This document shows, piece by piece, positions 1-8,884 of a DNA stretch of 64,000 nucleotides (position 1 is the stretch's first letter; each line of letters opens with the position of its first letter). Location of the stretch: assembly GCA_947626435.1 (NCBI GenBank), contig CANQSB010000001.1:124001-188000 (forward strand), given 5' to 3'. This DNA comes from an uncultured Lachnospiraceae bacterium (GTDB taxonomy: Bacteria > Bacillota > Clostridia > Lachnospirales > Lachnospiraceae). Below the pieces are notes generated by a model. The model worked only from the letters and a program-made list of their open reading frames with translations, was not told where the DNA came from and searched no databases. The position numbers and the translations under genes were made by a program.

Positions 1-402
1 GGCATACTCGGAAAGCACAAGAAAACCATGCGCGAAATTCTTCGGCACAAAAAACTGCTTTTTGTTTTCCTCTGAAAGATGCACGCCATACCACTTTCCA
101 AGGGTCTTTGAGCCCTTGCGCAAATCAACTACTACGTCATACACCTCGCCCTTTATGACGCGCACAAGCTTGTCCTGCGGATAATGCTTCTGAAAATGCA
201 GACCGCGCAGCACGCCCCTCTTTGACGCTGACTGATTATCCTGCACAAAAACCTGGTCAATGCCCGTCGCCTTAAAATCATTGTAATTATAGGTTTCCAT
301 GAAATAGCCCCTATTATCCCCAAACACCTGCGGAGTTATAACTTTCAAGCCTTCTATCACAAGCCCGTCCGCAACACATTCCTCTACCGTAATTTTTCCC
401 AT
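1..402 (-). CDS. rfbC: dTDP-4-dehydrorhamnose 3,5-epimerase RfbC/RmlC (partial, C-terminus off the left edge)
   Basis: This cupin-fold enzyme epimerises C3 and C5 of dTDP-4-keto-6-deoxy-D-glucose, the third step to dTDP-L-rhamnose, in the cytoplasm. The 134 visible residues carry family hallmarks: DNRGYFMETY near residue 29, DNQSAS near 55, RGLHFQ with the catalytic-type His at about 69, and VYDVVVDLRKGS. The reading frame is open at the window's left edge, so roughly the last 50 residues are missing. The ATG at 402 is preceded by an AGGAGG site. It follows the GH25 gene by 40 bases and appears to belong to the rfbB-rfbA-GH25-rfbC operon. rfbD is not in the window and probably lies beyond the left edge (inference). 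Confidence 0.95.
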   Translation of the reverse strand, partial: MGKITVEECVADGLVIEGLKVITPQVFGDNRGYFMETYNYNDFKATGIDQVFVQDNQSASKRGVLRGLHFQKHYPQDKLVRVIKGEVYDVVVDLRKGSKTLGKWYGVHLSEENKKQFFVPKNFAHGFLVLSEYA

Positions 403-442
403 CTTAATCCTCCTATACCGCTTCAACGCCTCCGCGTTTTTC

Positions 443-1741
443 CTAAATATTCAGATAGCTCACATTCAGGTCAACCCTGCCCTCAATGCCGCCCACCGCG
501 CCGCTTGACGTGTACTGCCACATATCATATCTTCCCTCGTAGAGCGGCGTCTGCCTGTACTCTGCAAGCCATATTTTTATATCATAAAATTCGTCCGTAT
601 TCAAATTATTGTAATACCAGTTGCGGCTTGAATATACGCCCGCTTCCATCTGCGAATTCTGTATCGTCTGGCAGAAAGCGTTCACTATTGCCGTACGCAT
701 ATCCGCGTCAAGACCGTCCGCCCTGCCGTTGCCGCCCATGCCCTCAATGTCTATAAATATCGGGAAGTCAAGCTCAGTGCCATTTAGCAGCGCGATAACC
801 ATGCTCGCCTCCTCGACCGCCTCCACCAAGTCAACCGCCTGTGAGAAAAAGTACACGCCTACCTTTATGCCCGCCTTTTTTGCGCCCTCTATATTTTTGT
901 AAAAGTACGGGTCTTCGACGAGAAGTCCTGACGAAGAACCACGGTAGCCGCAGCGTATTATCGCAAAGTCCACGCCCTCAGCCTTTACTACCTCCCAGTC
1001 TATCTCCTTATTCCACTTGGAAACGTCTATGCCCAATGATACGGCATTGTCATGTTCATCCTTGTCAAGCAGTGCGGTATACTGTGTATCGTCCTCATCA
1101 TCCTCGTCTACGGCCTCATTCTTGTATTCCAAATCATCATTTAAGACATCTATCTCATCCTCTGAATGGACAAAAAAGCTTATATCGTCAATCGGCGTAT
1201 ACGACACAATTGACTTCACGCGCACATTGGCAGGGTCACTCGGCACCTCGAAGCCCTCGACGCTGCCAAGCGAAACCTTGTAATCACCGGGCTTTACATT
1301 CATTATATGGACAACGCCGTCCCTATCCTCATCAAAATATGTGCCCTCGCCCTCGACTTCAACCATAAAATCATGTCCCGGCACCACATCGCCCTTATCG
1401 TCAACTATCTTTACCCTGATATCGCGCTGCACAGAGCTTGCAAGCAGCGTAAGCGATGCCGTTTCTTCATTTGACGCATGGCTTAAATTAGAACCGTTAG
1501 ACACTTCTTTATCAAAAAAATCCTCATCATATAAAAACGCCGACAAGTCCGCGCCCTTTACGCGCCCATCCTCCGCTATGCCGCCGCCGTCATCAACAGC
1601 AGCCTGTTCTTTGTCGTCTTTTGACGGGGACGAGGCGCCATGAACAAACCGCCTGTAATTTATAAACGCAACTGCCGCCATTACCGCAAGCGCCACACAC
1701 AGCGCAAGCAGTATGCCGACCCTTTTTGCCTTAGAGTCCAT
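443..1741 (-). CDS. Membrane-anchored GH25 lysozyme-like protein (432 aa)
   Basis: A probable peptidoglycan muramidase held outside the cell by an N-terminal anchor. It has a short basic start, one membrane segment at about residues 8-29, an acidic linker and a small beta domain ([17 protein letters not shown]). A C-terminal GH25 domain starts at LGIDVSKWN and contains FPIFIDIEG with the DxE catalytic pair, then MWQYTSSG. The ATG at 1741 is chosen over an in-frame TTG at 1753 because GAGG lies 6 bases upstream. This start overlaps the end of rfbA by 11 bases, so translation is probably coupled. The GH25 domain and beta domain are paralogous to those of the protein at 3848-7219. A muramidase inside a rhamnose-nucleotide operon suggests a link between glycan attachment and wall remodelling (inference). 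Confidence 0.88.
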   Translation of the reverse strand: MDSKAKRVGILLALCVALAVMAAVAFINYRRFVHGASSPSKDDKEQAAVDDGGGIAEDGRVKGADLSAFLYDEDFFDKEVSNGSNLSHASNEETASLTLLASSVQRDIRVKIVDDKGDVVPGHDFMVEVEGEGTYFDEDRDGVVHIMNVKPGDYKVSLGSVEGFEVPSDPANVRVKSIVSYTPIDDISFFVHSEDEIDVLNDDLEYKNEAVDEDDEDDTQYTALLDKDEHDNAVSLGIDVSKWNKEIDWEVVKAEGVDFAIIRCGYRGSSSGLLVEDPYFYKNIEGAKKAGIKVGVYFFSQAVDLVEAVEEASMVIALLNGTELDFPIFIDIEGMGGNGRADGLDADMRTAIVNAFCQTIQNSQMEAGVYSSRNWYYNNLNTDEFYDIKIWLAEYRQTPLYEGRYDMWQYTSSGAVGGIEGRVDLNVSYLNI

Positions 1742-2600
1742 TCGCAACCTCAACCAAATACTTTCCGTAATCCGTCTTCATAAGCGGCTCCGCAAGCTTC
1801 AAAAGCTGCTCCCTGGTGATAAAGCCTCTCTTGTACGCAATCTCCTCTATGCACGAGATATACAGACCCTGCCTTTTCTGGAAAGCGCACACAAAGTCCG
1901 CCGCGTCAAGCAGCGAGTCATGATTGCCCGTATCAAGCCACGCAAAACCGCGCCCCATTGTCTCTACCGTAAGCGTGCCACGCCGCAGATATTCATTGTT
2001 TATGCTTGTAATCTCTATCTCGCCGCGTGCGGACGGCTTTACGTTTTTGGCAATCTCCACTACATCATTATCATAAAAATAAAGTCCCGGCACAGCGTAA
2101 TTGCTCTTTGGCTTTTCGGGCTTTTCCTCTATGGAAATAGCCTTGCCGTTTTCGTCAAATTCTACTACTCCGTATTCCCTCGGGTCTCTGACATAATAGC
2201 CGAAAATAGTCGCGCCGCTCTCCTTTGCCGCCACTCTCTGCAAAAGCTTTGAAAAGCTTTGTCCGTAAAAGATATTGTCGCCCAGCACAAGCGCCACGCA
2301 ATCACTGCCGATAAAGTCCGCTCCTATGATGAAGGCGTCGGCAAGTCCGCGCGGCTGCTCCTGCACAGCATATTCCATATGAAGCCCAAGCTGTTCGCCG
2401 GTACCGAAAAGCTCCTTAAACACCGGCAAATCTCTCGGCGTCGAAATAATCAAAATATCCCTTATCCCCGCAAGCATCAGCGTGGAAAGCGGATAATAAA
2501 TCATCGGCTTGTCGTACACAGGCATAATCTGCTTTGAAATCGCCTTTGTAAGCGGATACAGCCTCGTGCCCGAGCCGCCTGCTAAAATAATGCCTTTCAT
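1731..2600 (-). CDS. rfbA: Glucose-1-phosphate thymidylyltransferase RfbA/RmlA
   Basis: Makes dTDP-glucose from glucose-1-phosphate and dTTP, the first step to dTDP-rhamnose and other dTDP-6-deoxy sugars. The 289-residue length is normal for the family. The nucleotide-binding signature [13 protein letters not shown] is at residues 6-18, followed by [17 protein letters not shown] and VLGDNIFYG. The ATG at 2600 is chosen because the family begins MKGIILAGG. In-frame codons further upstream would add an unconserved tail. It lies 25 bases after rfbB and overlaps the next gene. Its product feeds RfbB and, through RfbB, probably also the 3-amino-sugar cassette at 50.6-52.8 kb (inference). Confidence 0.97.
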   Translation of the reverse strand: MKGIILAGGSGTRLYPLTKAISKQIMPVYDKPMIYYPLSTLMLAGIRDILIISTPRDLPVFKELFGTGEQLGLHMEYAVQEQPRGLADAFIIGADFIGSDCVALVLGDNIFYGQSFSKLLQRVAAKESGATIFGYYVRDPREYGVVEFDENGKAISIEEKPEKPKSNYAVPGLYFYDNDVVEIAKNVKPSARGEIEITSINNEYLRRGTLTVETMGRGFAWLDTGNHDSLLDAADFVCAFQKRQGLYISCIEEIAYKRGFITREQLLKLAEPLMKTDYGKYLVEVANGL

Positions 2601-2625
2601 AGTAATCCCCATTTCTTTTCGTTTT

Positions 2626-3702
2626 TTATTTATACATCTCTGCATAATATTTCTGATAATCGCCGCTTGTCACGTTTTTAAGCCAATCCTCGTGCGCGAA
2701 ATACCATTTGATAGTTTCCCTTATGCCGTCCTTAAACATGGTCTCCGGCTCCCAGCCAATCTCCGCCTTGATTTTGTCAGGCGCGATAGCATACCTCCTG
2801 TCATGCCCCTTACGGTCCTCGACATATGTAATCAAATCCTTTGAAACGAGCTTCTTTCTCGGATCGTTGTCAGGAAGCAGCTCCTGTAGGGTTTCTATGA
2901 TTATCTCAATAATCTCTATATTCTGCTTTTCATTGTGCCCGCCTATATTGTAAGTTTCAAAAAGCCTGCCTTTTTCCTGCACCATATCTATCGCCTTGGC
3001 ATGATCCTCGACATAGAGCCAGTCGCGCACATTTTTGCCGTCACCGTATACGGGAAGCTTCTTGCCCTGAAGCGCATTGTTTATTATGAGCGGTATCAGC
3101 TTTTCAGGGAACTGGTACGGTCCATAGTTATTTGAACAGTTTGTAATATTCGCCGGGAATTTGTATGTGTCCATGTACGCCTTTACAAGCATGTCAGATG
3201 ATGCCTTGCTTGCCGAATATGGGCTGTGCGGCGCATACGACGTCGTCTCGTAAAAATATTCGCCGTCATTTTCAAGTGAGCCATACACCTCGTCCGTAGA
3301 AACATGAAGAAACTTCTTGTCCGCCTTAAATGTGCCGTCCTCAAGCTCCCATGCCGCCTTGGCACAATTTAGCATAACCGCCGTACCGAGCACATTTGTC
3401 TGGACGAAAACCTCGGGATTTTTGATACTCCTGTCCACATGGCTTTCCGCCGCGAAATGAACTACCCTGTCGATATCATTCTCCTCAAATACTTTGGCGA
3501 TTGCCGCCTTGTCTGTGATGTCCGCCTTGATAAAGGTGTAGTTTTGCCTGTCTTCTATATCCTTTAAGTTCTCAAGATTGCCTGCGTAGGTAAGGGCGTC
3601 TACATTGATTATCCTGATTGCGTCGTCATATTTTCTGAACATATAGTGAATATAATTAGAGCCGATAAAGCCCGCTCCTCCAGTAACTAAATAAGTCCTC
3701 AT
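2626..3702 (-). CDS. rfbB: dTDP-glucose 4,6-dehydratase RfbB/RmlB
   Basis: An extended SDR enzyme of 358 residues that converts dTDP-glucose to dTDP-4-keto-6-deoxyglucose with bound NAD. The glycine-rich [10 protein letters not shown] is at 7-16. STDEVYG, including the Thr-Asp-Glu catalytic triplet, is at 135-141. YSASK with the catalytic Tyr and Lys is at 162-166. [14 protein letters not shown] follows. The ATG at 3702 has GGAGGAAG about 9 bases upstream, and longer in-frame starts would add a tail unrelated to the family. It is the first gene of a short operon with a promoter at 3751-3779. Its keto-sugar product is the branch point between rhamnose (RfbC) and the dTDP-3-amino-6-deoxy sugar enzymes elsewhere in this window (inference). 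Confidence 0.97.
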   Translation of the reverse strand: MRTYLVTGGAGFIGSNYIHYMFRKYDDAIRIINVDALTYAGNLENLKDIEDRQNYTFIKADITDKAAIAKVFEENDIDRVVHFAAESHVDRSIKNPEVFVQTNVLGTAVMLNCAKAAWELEDGTFKADKKFLHVSTDEVYGSLENDGEYFYETTSYAPHSPYSASKASSDMLVKAYMDTYKFPANITNCSNNYGPYQFPEKLIPLIINNALQGKKLPVYGDGKNVRDWLYVEDHAKAIDMVQEKGRLFETYNIGGHNEKQNIEIIEIIIETLQELLPDNDPRKKLVSKDLITYVEDRKGHDRRYAIAPDKIKAEIGWEPETMFKDGIRETIKWYFAHEDWLKNVTSGDYQKYYAEMYK

Positions 3703-3750
3703 AGAAAAATTCTTCCTCCATAAAAAATATTGAAAAATATAGATATTACA

Positions 3751-3779
3751 AGTATACAGGCAAATGTTAATTTTTTCAA
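3751..3779 (-). promoter_or_regulatory. Sigma-A type promoter for the rfbB operon
   Basis: On the minus strand there is a -35 TTGAAA at 3774-3779, a 17-base spacer and a -10 TATACT at 3751-3756. The -10 lies about 50 bases before the rfbB start codon. Each hexamer differs from consensus at one position. The assignment is by sequence only. Confidence 0.65.
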
Positions 3780-3804
3780 GTAATATAGACAATATAATAA
3801 GTCC

Positions 3805-3845
3805 AAAACGTTCTAAGGCGCCCAATAAGCGCCCCAGAACGTTTT
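3805..3845 (-). terminator. Hairpin just after the giant GH25 gene, probable terminator
   Basis: A 17-base inverted repeat (3805-3821 and 3829-3845, two internal mismatches, 7-base loop) with GGCGC/GCGCC at the loop end and AAAA/TTTT outside. It starts 3 bases after the stop codon of the gene at 3848-7219 and precedes the rfbB promoter. It probably ends the upstream transcript. The symmetry would allow bidirectional action. The T tract is only four long, so efficiency is uncertain. Confidence 0.6.
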
Positions 3846-3847
3846 AA

Positions 3848-6800
3848 TTAGTATCCCATATAACTCCAATTCAGGTCCACATTGCCCTTTATACCACTGA
3901 TTGTGCCCTTGCTTGAATACTGCCACATGTCGTACTTGCTCTTGTATGTAGGCTGTGCGGCGTACTGCGCAAGCCATATCCTGTAGCTGCCGATGGCTCC
4001 CATATTCAGCTTGTCCTCAAACCATGTCTTTGAAGCGTATATGCCTGCCTGATAGCCTGCGCTCGCTACTGTCTGGCAGAATGCGTTGACTACTGCCGTC
4101 CTCGTCGCCTTGTCTATCTTGTCAGCCCTGCCGCCGCTTGATTCCGTATCTATAAATATAGGGTAGGTAAGCTTATAGCCTTTTACAAGGCTTACAGCAA
4201 GGGATGCTTCCTTTACGGCCTCAACCTCATCTATAGCCTGTGAGAATACATACACGCCGACCTTTAAGCCCGCCGCCGTCGCGCCGCTGATATTTTTCTT
4301 GAAGCTCTCGTCCTCAATCAGTACACCCGTAGCAGAGCCGCGATAACCGCAGCGCAGGATTACATAGTCCACGCCTGACGCCTTGACCGCATTCCAATCT
4401 ATGCTTCCGTTGTGGCGCGATATGTCGATGCCAAAGGTAGAACCGTTTACCGTAGTCGCAATCGCCCCGTCGGAGCCAAAATTATATGTAACGCCTTGGA
4501 TTATCTGCGTGCCTGTGACCGGATTGCCGTTTTTGTCATAGTAATAGGTCTTGCCGTTTATCGTCTGCCAGCCTGTGTATGCAAACCGTCCCTCCGTCCG
4601 CAGGTAAAATTCTTTAGCTGTGAAGTAATCCGCATACACCGCTTCCTTATAATTGCCGTCGCTGTCCTTTATATAAATCTGATTGCCGTTCTTATCCTTC
4701 AGCTTAGTCGTGGTGTCATTCGTCGCGTTAGAGTTTATCGTGACCTTGCAGGTGGCTGTGAGCTGTTTACCGTCACTGTTCTTCTCTTTGGTAGTCGCTG
4801 TGATGGTAACACTGCCTGCCGCTACTCCCGTAACCTTACCATTTTCATCTACCGTCGCAATCTTCTTGTCCGAGGTAGTCCATGTGACGCCCGAATCAGA
4901 CTTGGCGTTTGAAACCGTCGCCACAAGCGTAGTCTCGCCGCCGACTGCCAGATATACTTCATCGGTTCTGTCAAGCACAAGTGACAGTGCCGGCGCTTCA
5001 GTGATTGTCACATTTGTTGCTGCCTCTATATTGATATCATTGCCCGCGGAATTTTTTACGGTTACTATGCCCTTAATCGTAGTCGAGCCGGTCTTTACGC
5101 CTGTGACTACTCCCTTATCGTCTATCGTCGCCACTGTCTTGTCCGCGCTTGACCACGCGACAGACGGAAAGCCCTCCGTAAGCGTCTGTGTGCTGCCGTC
5201 ATCCTTAGTGTATACAAGCTTTGACGGGCTCACAGTAAGAGTCGCTCCCACCGCGCAGCTATCGGCGCTCTTTTTCAATTCAAGCGTGCCTGATTTGATA
5301 CCATTTTCGCTGACCGTCACCTCGCAGGAAGCGCTGCCTGTTTCTGTTGTAGGAGAGCCGTATTCCTTTGTCTTTTCGGTCGATTCCTCTGAAATTTTAT
5401 AATATTTCGCCTCATCACCGTCTCCCTCTTTAACAATTTCTTTGCCTTCCTCCTTGCCCTCCTCATCTTTAAGCCTATTGTATTCGTCCTCGCTAATCTC
5501 CTCTTTTTTTTCTGTCGGCTCGCCGCCTTTATACGTAATAGGCGTAACGGTCTTAGTGACAGTATAAGTAATCTTTGCTGTTCCTTTCGCCTTTGCAGTA
5601 ACATTGCCGCTGCCGTCTACCGAAGCAATATCGCCGCCTGACGACTCCCATTGATAGGAATATTCTACCTTTTCGGTTTCAGTTTCAGAGTTTTCAAAGC
5701 TTGAGCCTTTAAGCTGCGCCGTACCATTCACAAAAAGCGAAAGAGTTGACGGTTCAACAGTCACGTTAATCCCATCAAAAAACATTCTTTTCCCAAGCAG
5801 CGCCGATTGTGACGGGTCTGCTATCGTGTCCTTGTCCACGAGGATGTAGCTTTCTGAGCCGCCTATAGGCGTGCTCGTGGACTCAACCCACTCGACGGTG
5901 TCAGTAAGCTTTACTTCCTCCTTTACCGCGTCCTGCTTCTGCGTATCCTCCGCAGCCACATTAATCTGCGACTCCTTTTTTACTTCATCCTGGATATTTA
6001 TTACAAGATATTCGACCTTGTCCTTGACTGTGACCTTCTGCGCCGTAGACGGGAACTTGTATTTATCCGTCGACGTAATGACAGCCTCGTATACCCCTGC
6101 TGTGACGCTTGTCGCATAAATAATGCCATCCATATCGTCATCGGTAAGCACAAGCTGTTTGCCTTTTGAGTTTGTAAGCACTACCTCAAATGCCGTACCT
6201 GTGATGAGCTCGCCCGTCTCCGAATCGGTAAAGCGTACCTTTAAGTCCTTTTCTATTGATACAAAATTGACGCTCACCTTGCCTGACGCAGCCGGTTCAG
6301 GCGCCTGCTCTTCCACAGAGCTTTCCTCCGTAATGGTCTCGCCAGATATAAACTGCCCCGAAAGCGCCGCCCCTGTCATCGCTATGAGCCCGTCATCGCC
6401 CACTATTCCCGTATTTATAAGCTCGTTGCCCAGTGGCGATATCGCCGCTATCTGCTCCTCAACCTTTTTCCCCGCATTGAAAATGCTGAATGTGATAATA
6501 CCCGCGACCAGAACGACTATACCGGTAGCTGCCACTATAATATCGAACGCCGTAATATTAGCCGCAGCATCTTTTATCCTGCCTATAAGCAATGTGAAGA
6601 AGTTCGCACCGTATTCTTCGCCCTCATATTCATCATTATAATCGATATAATCATCGGTATCATATTCGTCAGCATACTCCTCCGTTTCATACTCAATGCC
6701 TTCATCAGCGTATTCCCCTGTTTCGTACTCTCCGCTTTCGTCAGCATATTCCTCTGACTCGTACTCCCTGCTTTCGCCGGAATATTCATCATCTTCATAC

Positions 6801-7219
6801 TCATTGATTTCGCCGACATATTCATCTGTCGCATACTCCCCGCTCTCGTCAGCGTATTCCTCTGACTTATACTCCTCCATGCCGCCGTCATATTCATCCG
6901 GCTCATAATATTCAGTATCACCGACATATTCATCACCCTCATAGTATTCGCTGCCATCACCGTACTCCTCTGATTCGTAATACTCTCCATCGTCGGCATA
7001 TTCTTCCGTACCCTCATAATAGCTGCCGGTATCCTCAGCATAATCCTCCGTTTCATAGCCGCCGTGATAATCCACTATATATTCGTCGTCATCATCTGCG
7101 TCGTCACTCTGAGCTTCATAATCCTCGTAATCCTCATAATCAATCTCATATCCGTTATTTCTTTTTGGCCGTCTTCTCTTATTCGTGCCATACAATCCAA
7201 AGCTTTTCTTTTTTTTCAT
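3848..7219 (-). CDS. Giant type II membrane GH25 protein with Tyr/Glu-rich cytoplasmic repeats and Big_2 domains (1123 aa)
   Basis: Layout: basic start (1-20, KKKKS and KRRRPKR); acidic Tyr/Glu/Asp repeats about 24-203 with units such as EYADESGEYE; one membrane segment about 225-247; a small beta domain about 314-410 like that of the 443-1741 protein. Three Big_2-type Ig-like domains follow (about 485-557, 658-740, 745-828). Next comes a choline-binding-type repeat about 878-920 (GWQTINGKTYYYD). The C-terminal GH25 domain spans about 926-1123, with GIDISRHNG and FIDTES, giving catalytic Asp1024 and Glu1026. The basic residues before the membrane segment suggest the repeats stay in the cytoplasm and the muramidase is outside. 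The ATG at 7219 follows AAGGAT. Family knowledge supports wall hydrolysis. The role of the intracellular Tyr-rich domain is unknown; regulation through tyrosine phosphorylation or protein contacts is a guess. Confidence 0.9.
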   Translation of the reverse strand: MKKKKSFGLYGTNKRRRPKRNNGYEIDYEDYEDYEAQSDDADDDDEYIVDYHGGYETEDYAEDTGSYYEGTEEYADDGEYYESEEYGDGSEYYEGDEYVGDTEYYEPDEYDGGMEEYKSEEYADESGEYATDEYVGEINEYEDDEYSGESREYESEEYADESGEYETGEYADEGIEYETEEYADEYDTDDYIDYNDEYEGEEYGANFFTLLIGRIKDAAANITAFDIIVAATGIVVLVAGIITFSIFNAGKKVEEQIAAISPLGNELINTGIVGDDGLIAMTGAALSGQFISGETITEESSVEEQAPEPAASGKVSVNFVSIEKDLKVRFTDSETGELITGTAFEVVLTNSKGKQLVLTDDDMDGIIYATSVTAGVYEAVITSTDKYKFPSTAQKVTVKDKVEYLVINIQDEVKKESQINVAAEDTQKQDAVKEEVKLTDTVEWVESTSTPIGGSESYILVDKDTIADPSQSALLGKRMFFDGINVTVEPSTLSLFVNGTAQLKGSSFENSETETEKVEYSYQWESSGGDIASVDGSGNVTAKAKGTAKITYTVTKTVTPITYKGGEPTEKKEEISEDEYNRLKDEEGKEEGKEIVKEGDGDEAKYYKISEESTEKTKEYGSPTTETGSASCEVTVSENGIKSGTLELKKSADSCAVGATLTVSPSKLVYTKDDGSTQTLTEGFPSVAWSSADKTVATIDDKGVVTGVKTGSTTIKGIVTVKNSAGNDINIEAATNVTITEAPALSLVLDRTDEVYLAVGGETTLVATVSNAKSDSGVTWTTSDKKIATVDENGKVTGVAAGSVTITATTKEKNSDGKQLTATCKVTINSNATNDTTTKLKDKNGNQIYIKDSDGNYKEAVYADYFTAKEFYLRTEGRFAYTGWQTINGKTYYYDKNGNPVTGTQIIQGVTYNFGSDGAIATTVNGSTFGIDISRHNGSIDWNAVKASGVDYVILRCGYRGSATGVLIEDESFKKNISGATAAGLKVGVYVFSQAIDEVEAVKEASLAVSLVKGYKLTYPIFIDTESSGGRADKIDKATRTAVVNAFCQTVASAGYQAGIYASKTWFEDKLNMGAIGSYRIWLAQYAAQPTYKSKYDMWQYSSKGTISGIKGNVDLNWSYMGY
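6611..7150 (-). repeat. DNA encoding degenerate Glu/Tyr/Asp tandem repeats
   Basis: About 540 bases encode residues 24-203 of the giant GH25 protein. Short units built around E-Y-A-D-E-S, G-E-Y-E and D-E-Y recur at roughly 10-11 codon spacing. The copies are imperfect, so this is an old and diverged array. Copy number could vary between strains (inference). Confidence 0.75.
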
Positions 7220-7272
7220 ATATCCTTACCCTTTCGGTTATTATCCCTCATGCTATAAGCCAAGCTTCCGCG

Positions 7273-7611
7273 CTATAAATAAAATACCGCAATTCCAAGC
7301 ATAATACAAGCAATTCCTACAACTTTTCTGCGGCTTATGCGTTCCTTGAAAAACAGACGGCTCAAAATCAGCACATAAACATTCCCCAGCGATTCTATAA
7401 CCGGTCCGTTTTTGTAGTCAACACCGCTGTAAGCATACACCGTCATAAGCATTGAAACAAGCAGCAGACAATATCCTCCTACCACATATGGATTGACATA
7501 TTCCCTTATGACAGAGCTATATTTGCAGAATGTGCTCTTTTTCAGAAGTATCTGCGACAAAGATGCGACAGCCACAGACACAAGCATGCACGCTATATAA
7601 CGGTTGACCAT
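7273..7611 (-). CDS. Half-size EamA/SMR-like membrane protein, subunit 2 of a pair (112 aa)
   Basis: Four predicted hydrophobic segments in 112 residues, with the EamA/SMR-type ending RLFFKERISRRKVVGIACIM. It follows a second 112-residue protein of the same type by 17 bases. Paired half-size proteins of this superfamily include ArnE/ArnF, which flip an undecaprenyl-phosphate sugar, and heteromeric SMR exporters. Given the glycan context and several GtrB-like GT2 enzymes nearby, a lipid-linked-sugar flippase is the most attractive role (inference). A drug/metabolite exporter remains possible. The ATG at 7611 is used. Confidence 0.75.
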   Translation of the reverse strand: MVNRYIACMLVSVAVASLSQILLKKSTFCKYSSVIREYVNPYVVGGYCLLLVSMLMTVYAYSGVDYKNGPVIESLGNVYVLILSRLFFKERISRRKVVGIACIMLGIAVFYL

Positions 7612-7628
7612 TCACCTAACCTCCAACT

Positions 7629-7967
7629 TTAAGCCGTATTTATAATAAGCGTCCCCGCCGCAACCAGAAGAACGCCTATTATGTTTTTGACGGTTATATC
7701 ATCATGAAAAAAGACTGCCGCCCAAATCATAGACCAAAGTATCGCCATCGCGCGGTTTGCATAAGCGACTGAAAGCTCGAAACGCTTTATCATCTGCTGC
7801 CACAAAATCGCGTATATGCCAAGAAACATCAAATCAAGCCCCAAAAATATGCAAAATCTCACTAAACTATCTCCGCTCGCCGAAGCCTTCTTTGACATAA
7901 TGCCCGATATCGTATATATAATTACTACACCCTGAAGCAGAGCGATATCTTTTATATTCTTAATCAT
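7629..7967 (-). CDS. Half-size EamA/SMR-like membrane protein, subunit 1 of a pair (112 aa)
   Basis: Four hydrophobic segments. The motif AYANRAMAILWSMIWAAVFF followed by DDITVKNIIGVLLVAAGT is typical of the second half of an EamA/DMT repeat. It is the same length as its downstream neighbour, so the two probably form a heterodimer equivalent to one full-length transporter. It sits 33 bases downstream of a gene for a membrane protein of unknown function. The start ATG at 7967 has only a weak ribosome site. Flipping of a polyprenyl-phosphate sugar is inferred from context; the family alone does not fix the substrate. Confidence 0.75.
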   Translation of the reverse strand: MIKNIKDIALLQGVVIIYTISGIMSKKASASGDSLVRFCIFLGLDLMFLGIYAILWQQMIKRFELSVAYANRAMAILWSMIWAAVFFHDDITVKNIIGVLLVAAGTLIINTA

Positions 7968-8000
7968 ATTTTCACCATCTTTACGCCGCCCTGTACGCCG

Positions 8001-8849
8001 TCAGCTTCGCGCCGACTGCGCCAATGCCGCCTCGCCACGCTCTATTACATCCGCGTCGAGCAGATTCTGCTCCTTGTATATTTCATAATAGTTATAGTCC
8101 ATGTATATAAAATACCCCTGCACGAAATTAAGCAGAAAGTAATCCTGCTCCTCCATACTGCCCTTTATCTGCTTTGCGCTCGAAAGCACCACATATGCAC
8201 AGTGTTCATTTCTTGCGCAGCGAGCCACCTCCGATGCGTCATATTCCTGTGGATTGCCTTCCATAGCGTCATAGAGCTCGCTCTTAAAATCCCACTGTGG
8301 CTCAATCATATTTCTGCCATACGGCGTAAATATGTCCGCCGAATACTGCCTAAAAAACGGCAAAAGCTCCGCGGGCAGTACCGCTATCGGTCTGTAATTG
8401 TCAAGCTTGAGTGCATTGGCAAGTTCAATGACCTGTGTGGGAATATGGCATGCGTTTGACGATCTGAAATGAAGCGAGTTCGTATATACGAGCCTGCCAT
8501 TCACCCCAATCAAAAGCGCAGCCATCACAAACACGACCGCCTTTTCCCTGACCGTATCGAAATGCGATATAATTAAAACAAGCACATAGCACACAATCAC
8601 TCCGACGGGCAGCGCCCAAAATACTCTGTAATATATCGCCTCGTCTATCTTCATGCCAATCCGCGCATACAGCGGACAAATAAATATCGCAAGCGCAGCT
8701 ACTGACAGATACACAAGCACTGTCCTTATGCTCTTATTCTTTTCAAAAAACCACAAAAATATAAGCGCAGCTAAAAAGAGCAGCAGCGTTATACTTTTCC
8801 CATTATATAAAATAACGTCCTCAAGGACCTTTTCAATCGTTTTTAACAC
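8001..8849 (-). CDS. Membrane protein of unknown function, possibly the C-terminal part of a DUF6077-like protein (282 aa)
   Basis: Hydrophobic segments fill roughly the first 120 residues. A soluble C-terminal part follows with SSNACHIPTQVIELANALK and HCAYVVLSSAKQIKGS, typical of the extracellular end of polytopic GT-C-like proteins. The GTG at 8849 has GAGGTG upstream. The preceding gene ends 35 bases before it and encodes only membrane segments. Together they total about 630 residues, which is the size of many such single proteins, so they may be the halves of a split gene. However, the codon just before the GTG is an in-frame TGA, so one frameshift alone would not rejoin them. The exact family is uncertain. 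Confidence 0.7.
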   Translation of the reverse strand: MLKTIEKVLEDVILYNGKSITLLLFLAALIFLWFFEKNKSIRTVLVYLSVAALAIFICPLYARIGMKIDEAIYYRVFWALPVGVIVCYVLVLIISHFDTVREKAVVFVMAALLIGVNGRLVYTNSLHFRSSNACHIPTQVIELANALKLDNYRPIAVLPAELLPFFRQYSADIFTPYGRNMIEPQWDFKSELYDAMEGNPQEYDASEVARCARNEHCAYVVLSSAKQIKGSMEEQDYFLLNFVQGYFIYMDYNYYEIYKEQNLLDADVIERGEAALAQSARS

Positions 8850-8884
8850 TCAAACACCTCATTTTCGGCAGACTGTTAAATTCA

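Noticed and set aside
6611-7150. CRISPR-like repeat array
   Set aside because: The repeats are diverged, coding, and without uniform spacers; they belong to the giant GH25 protein.
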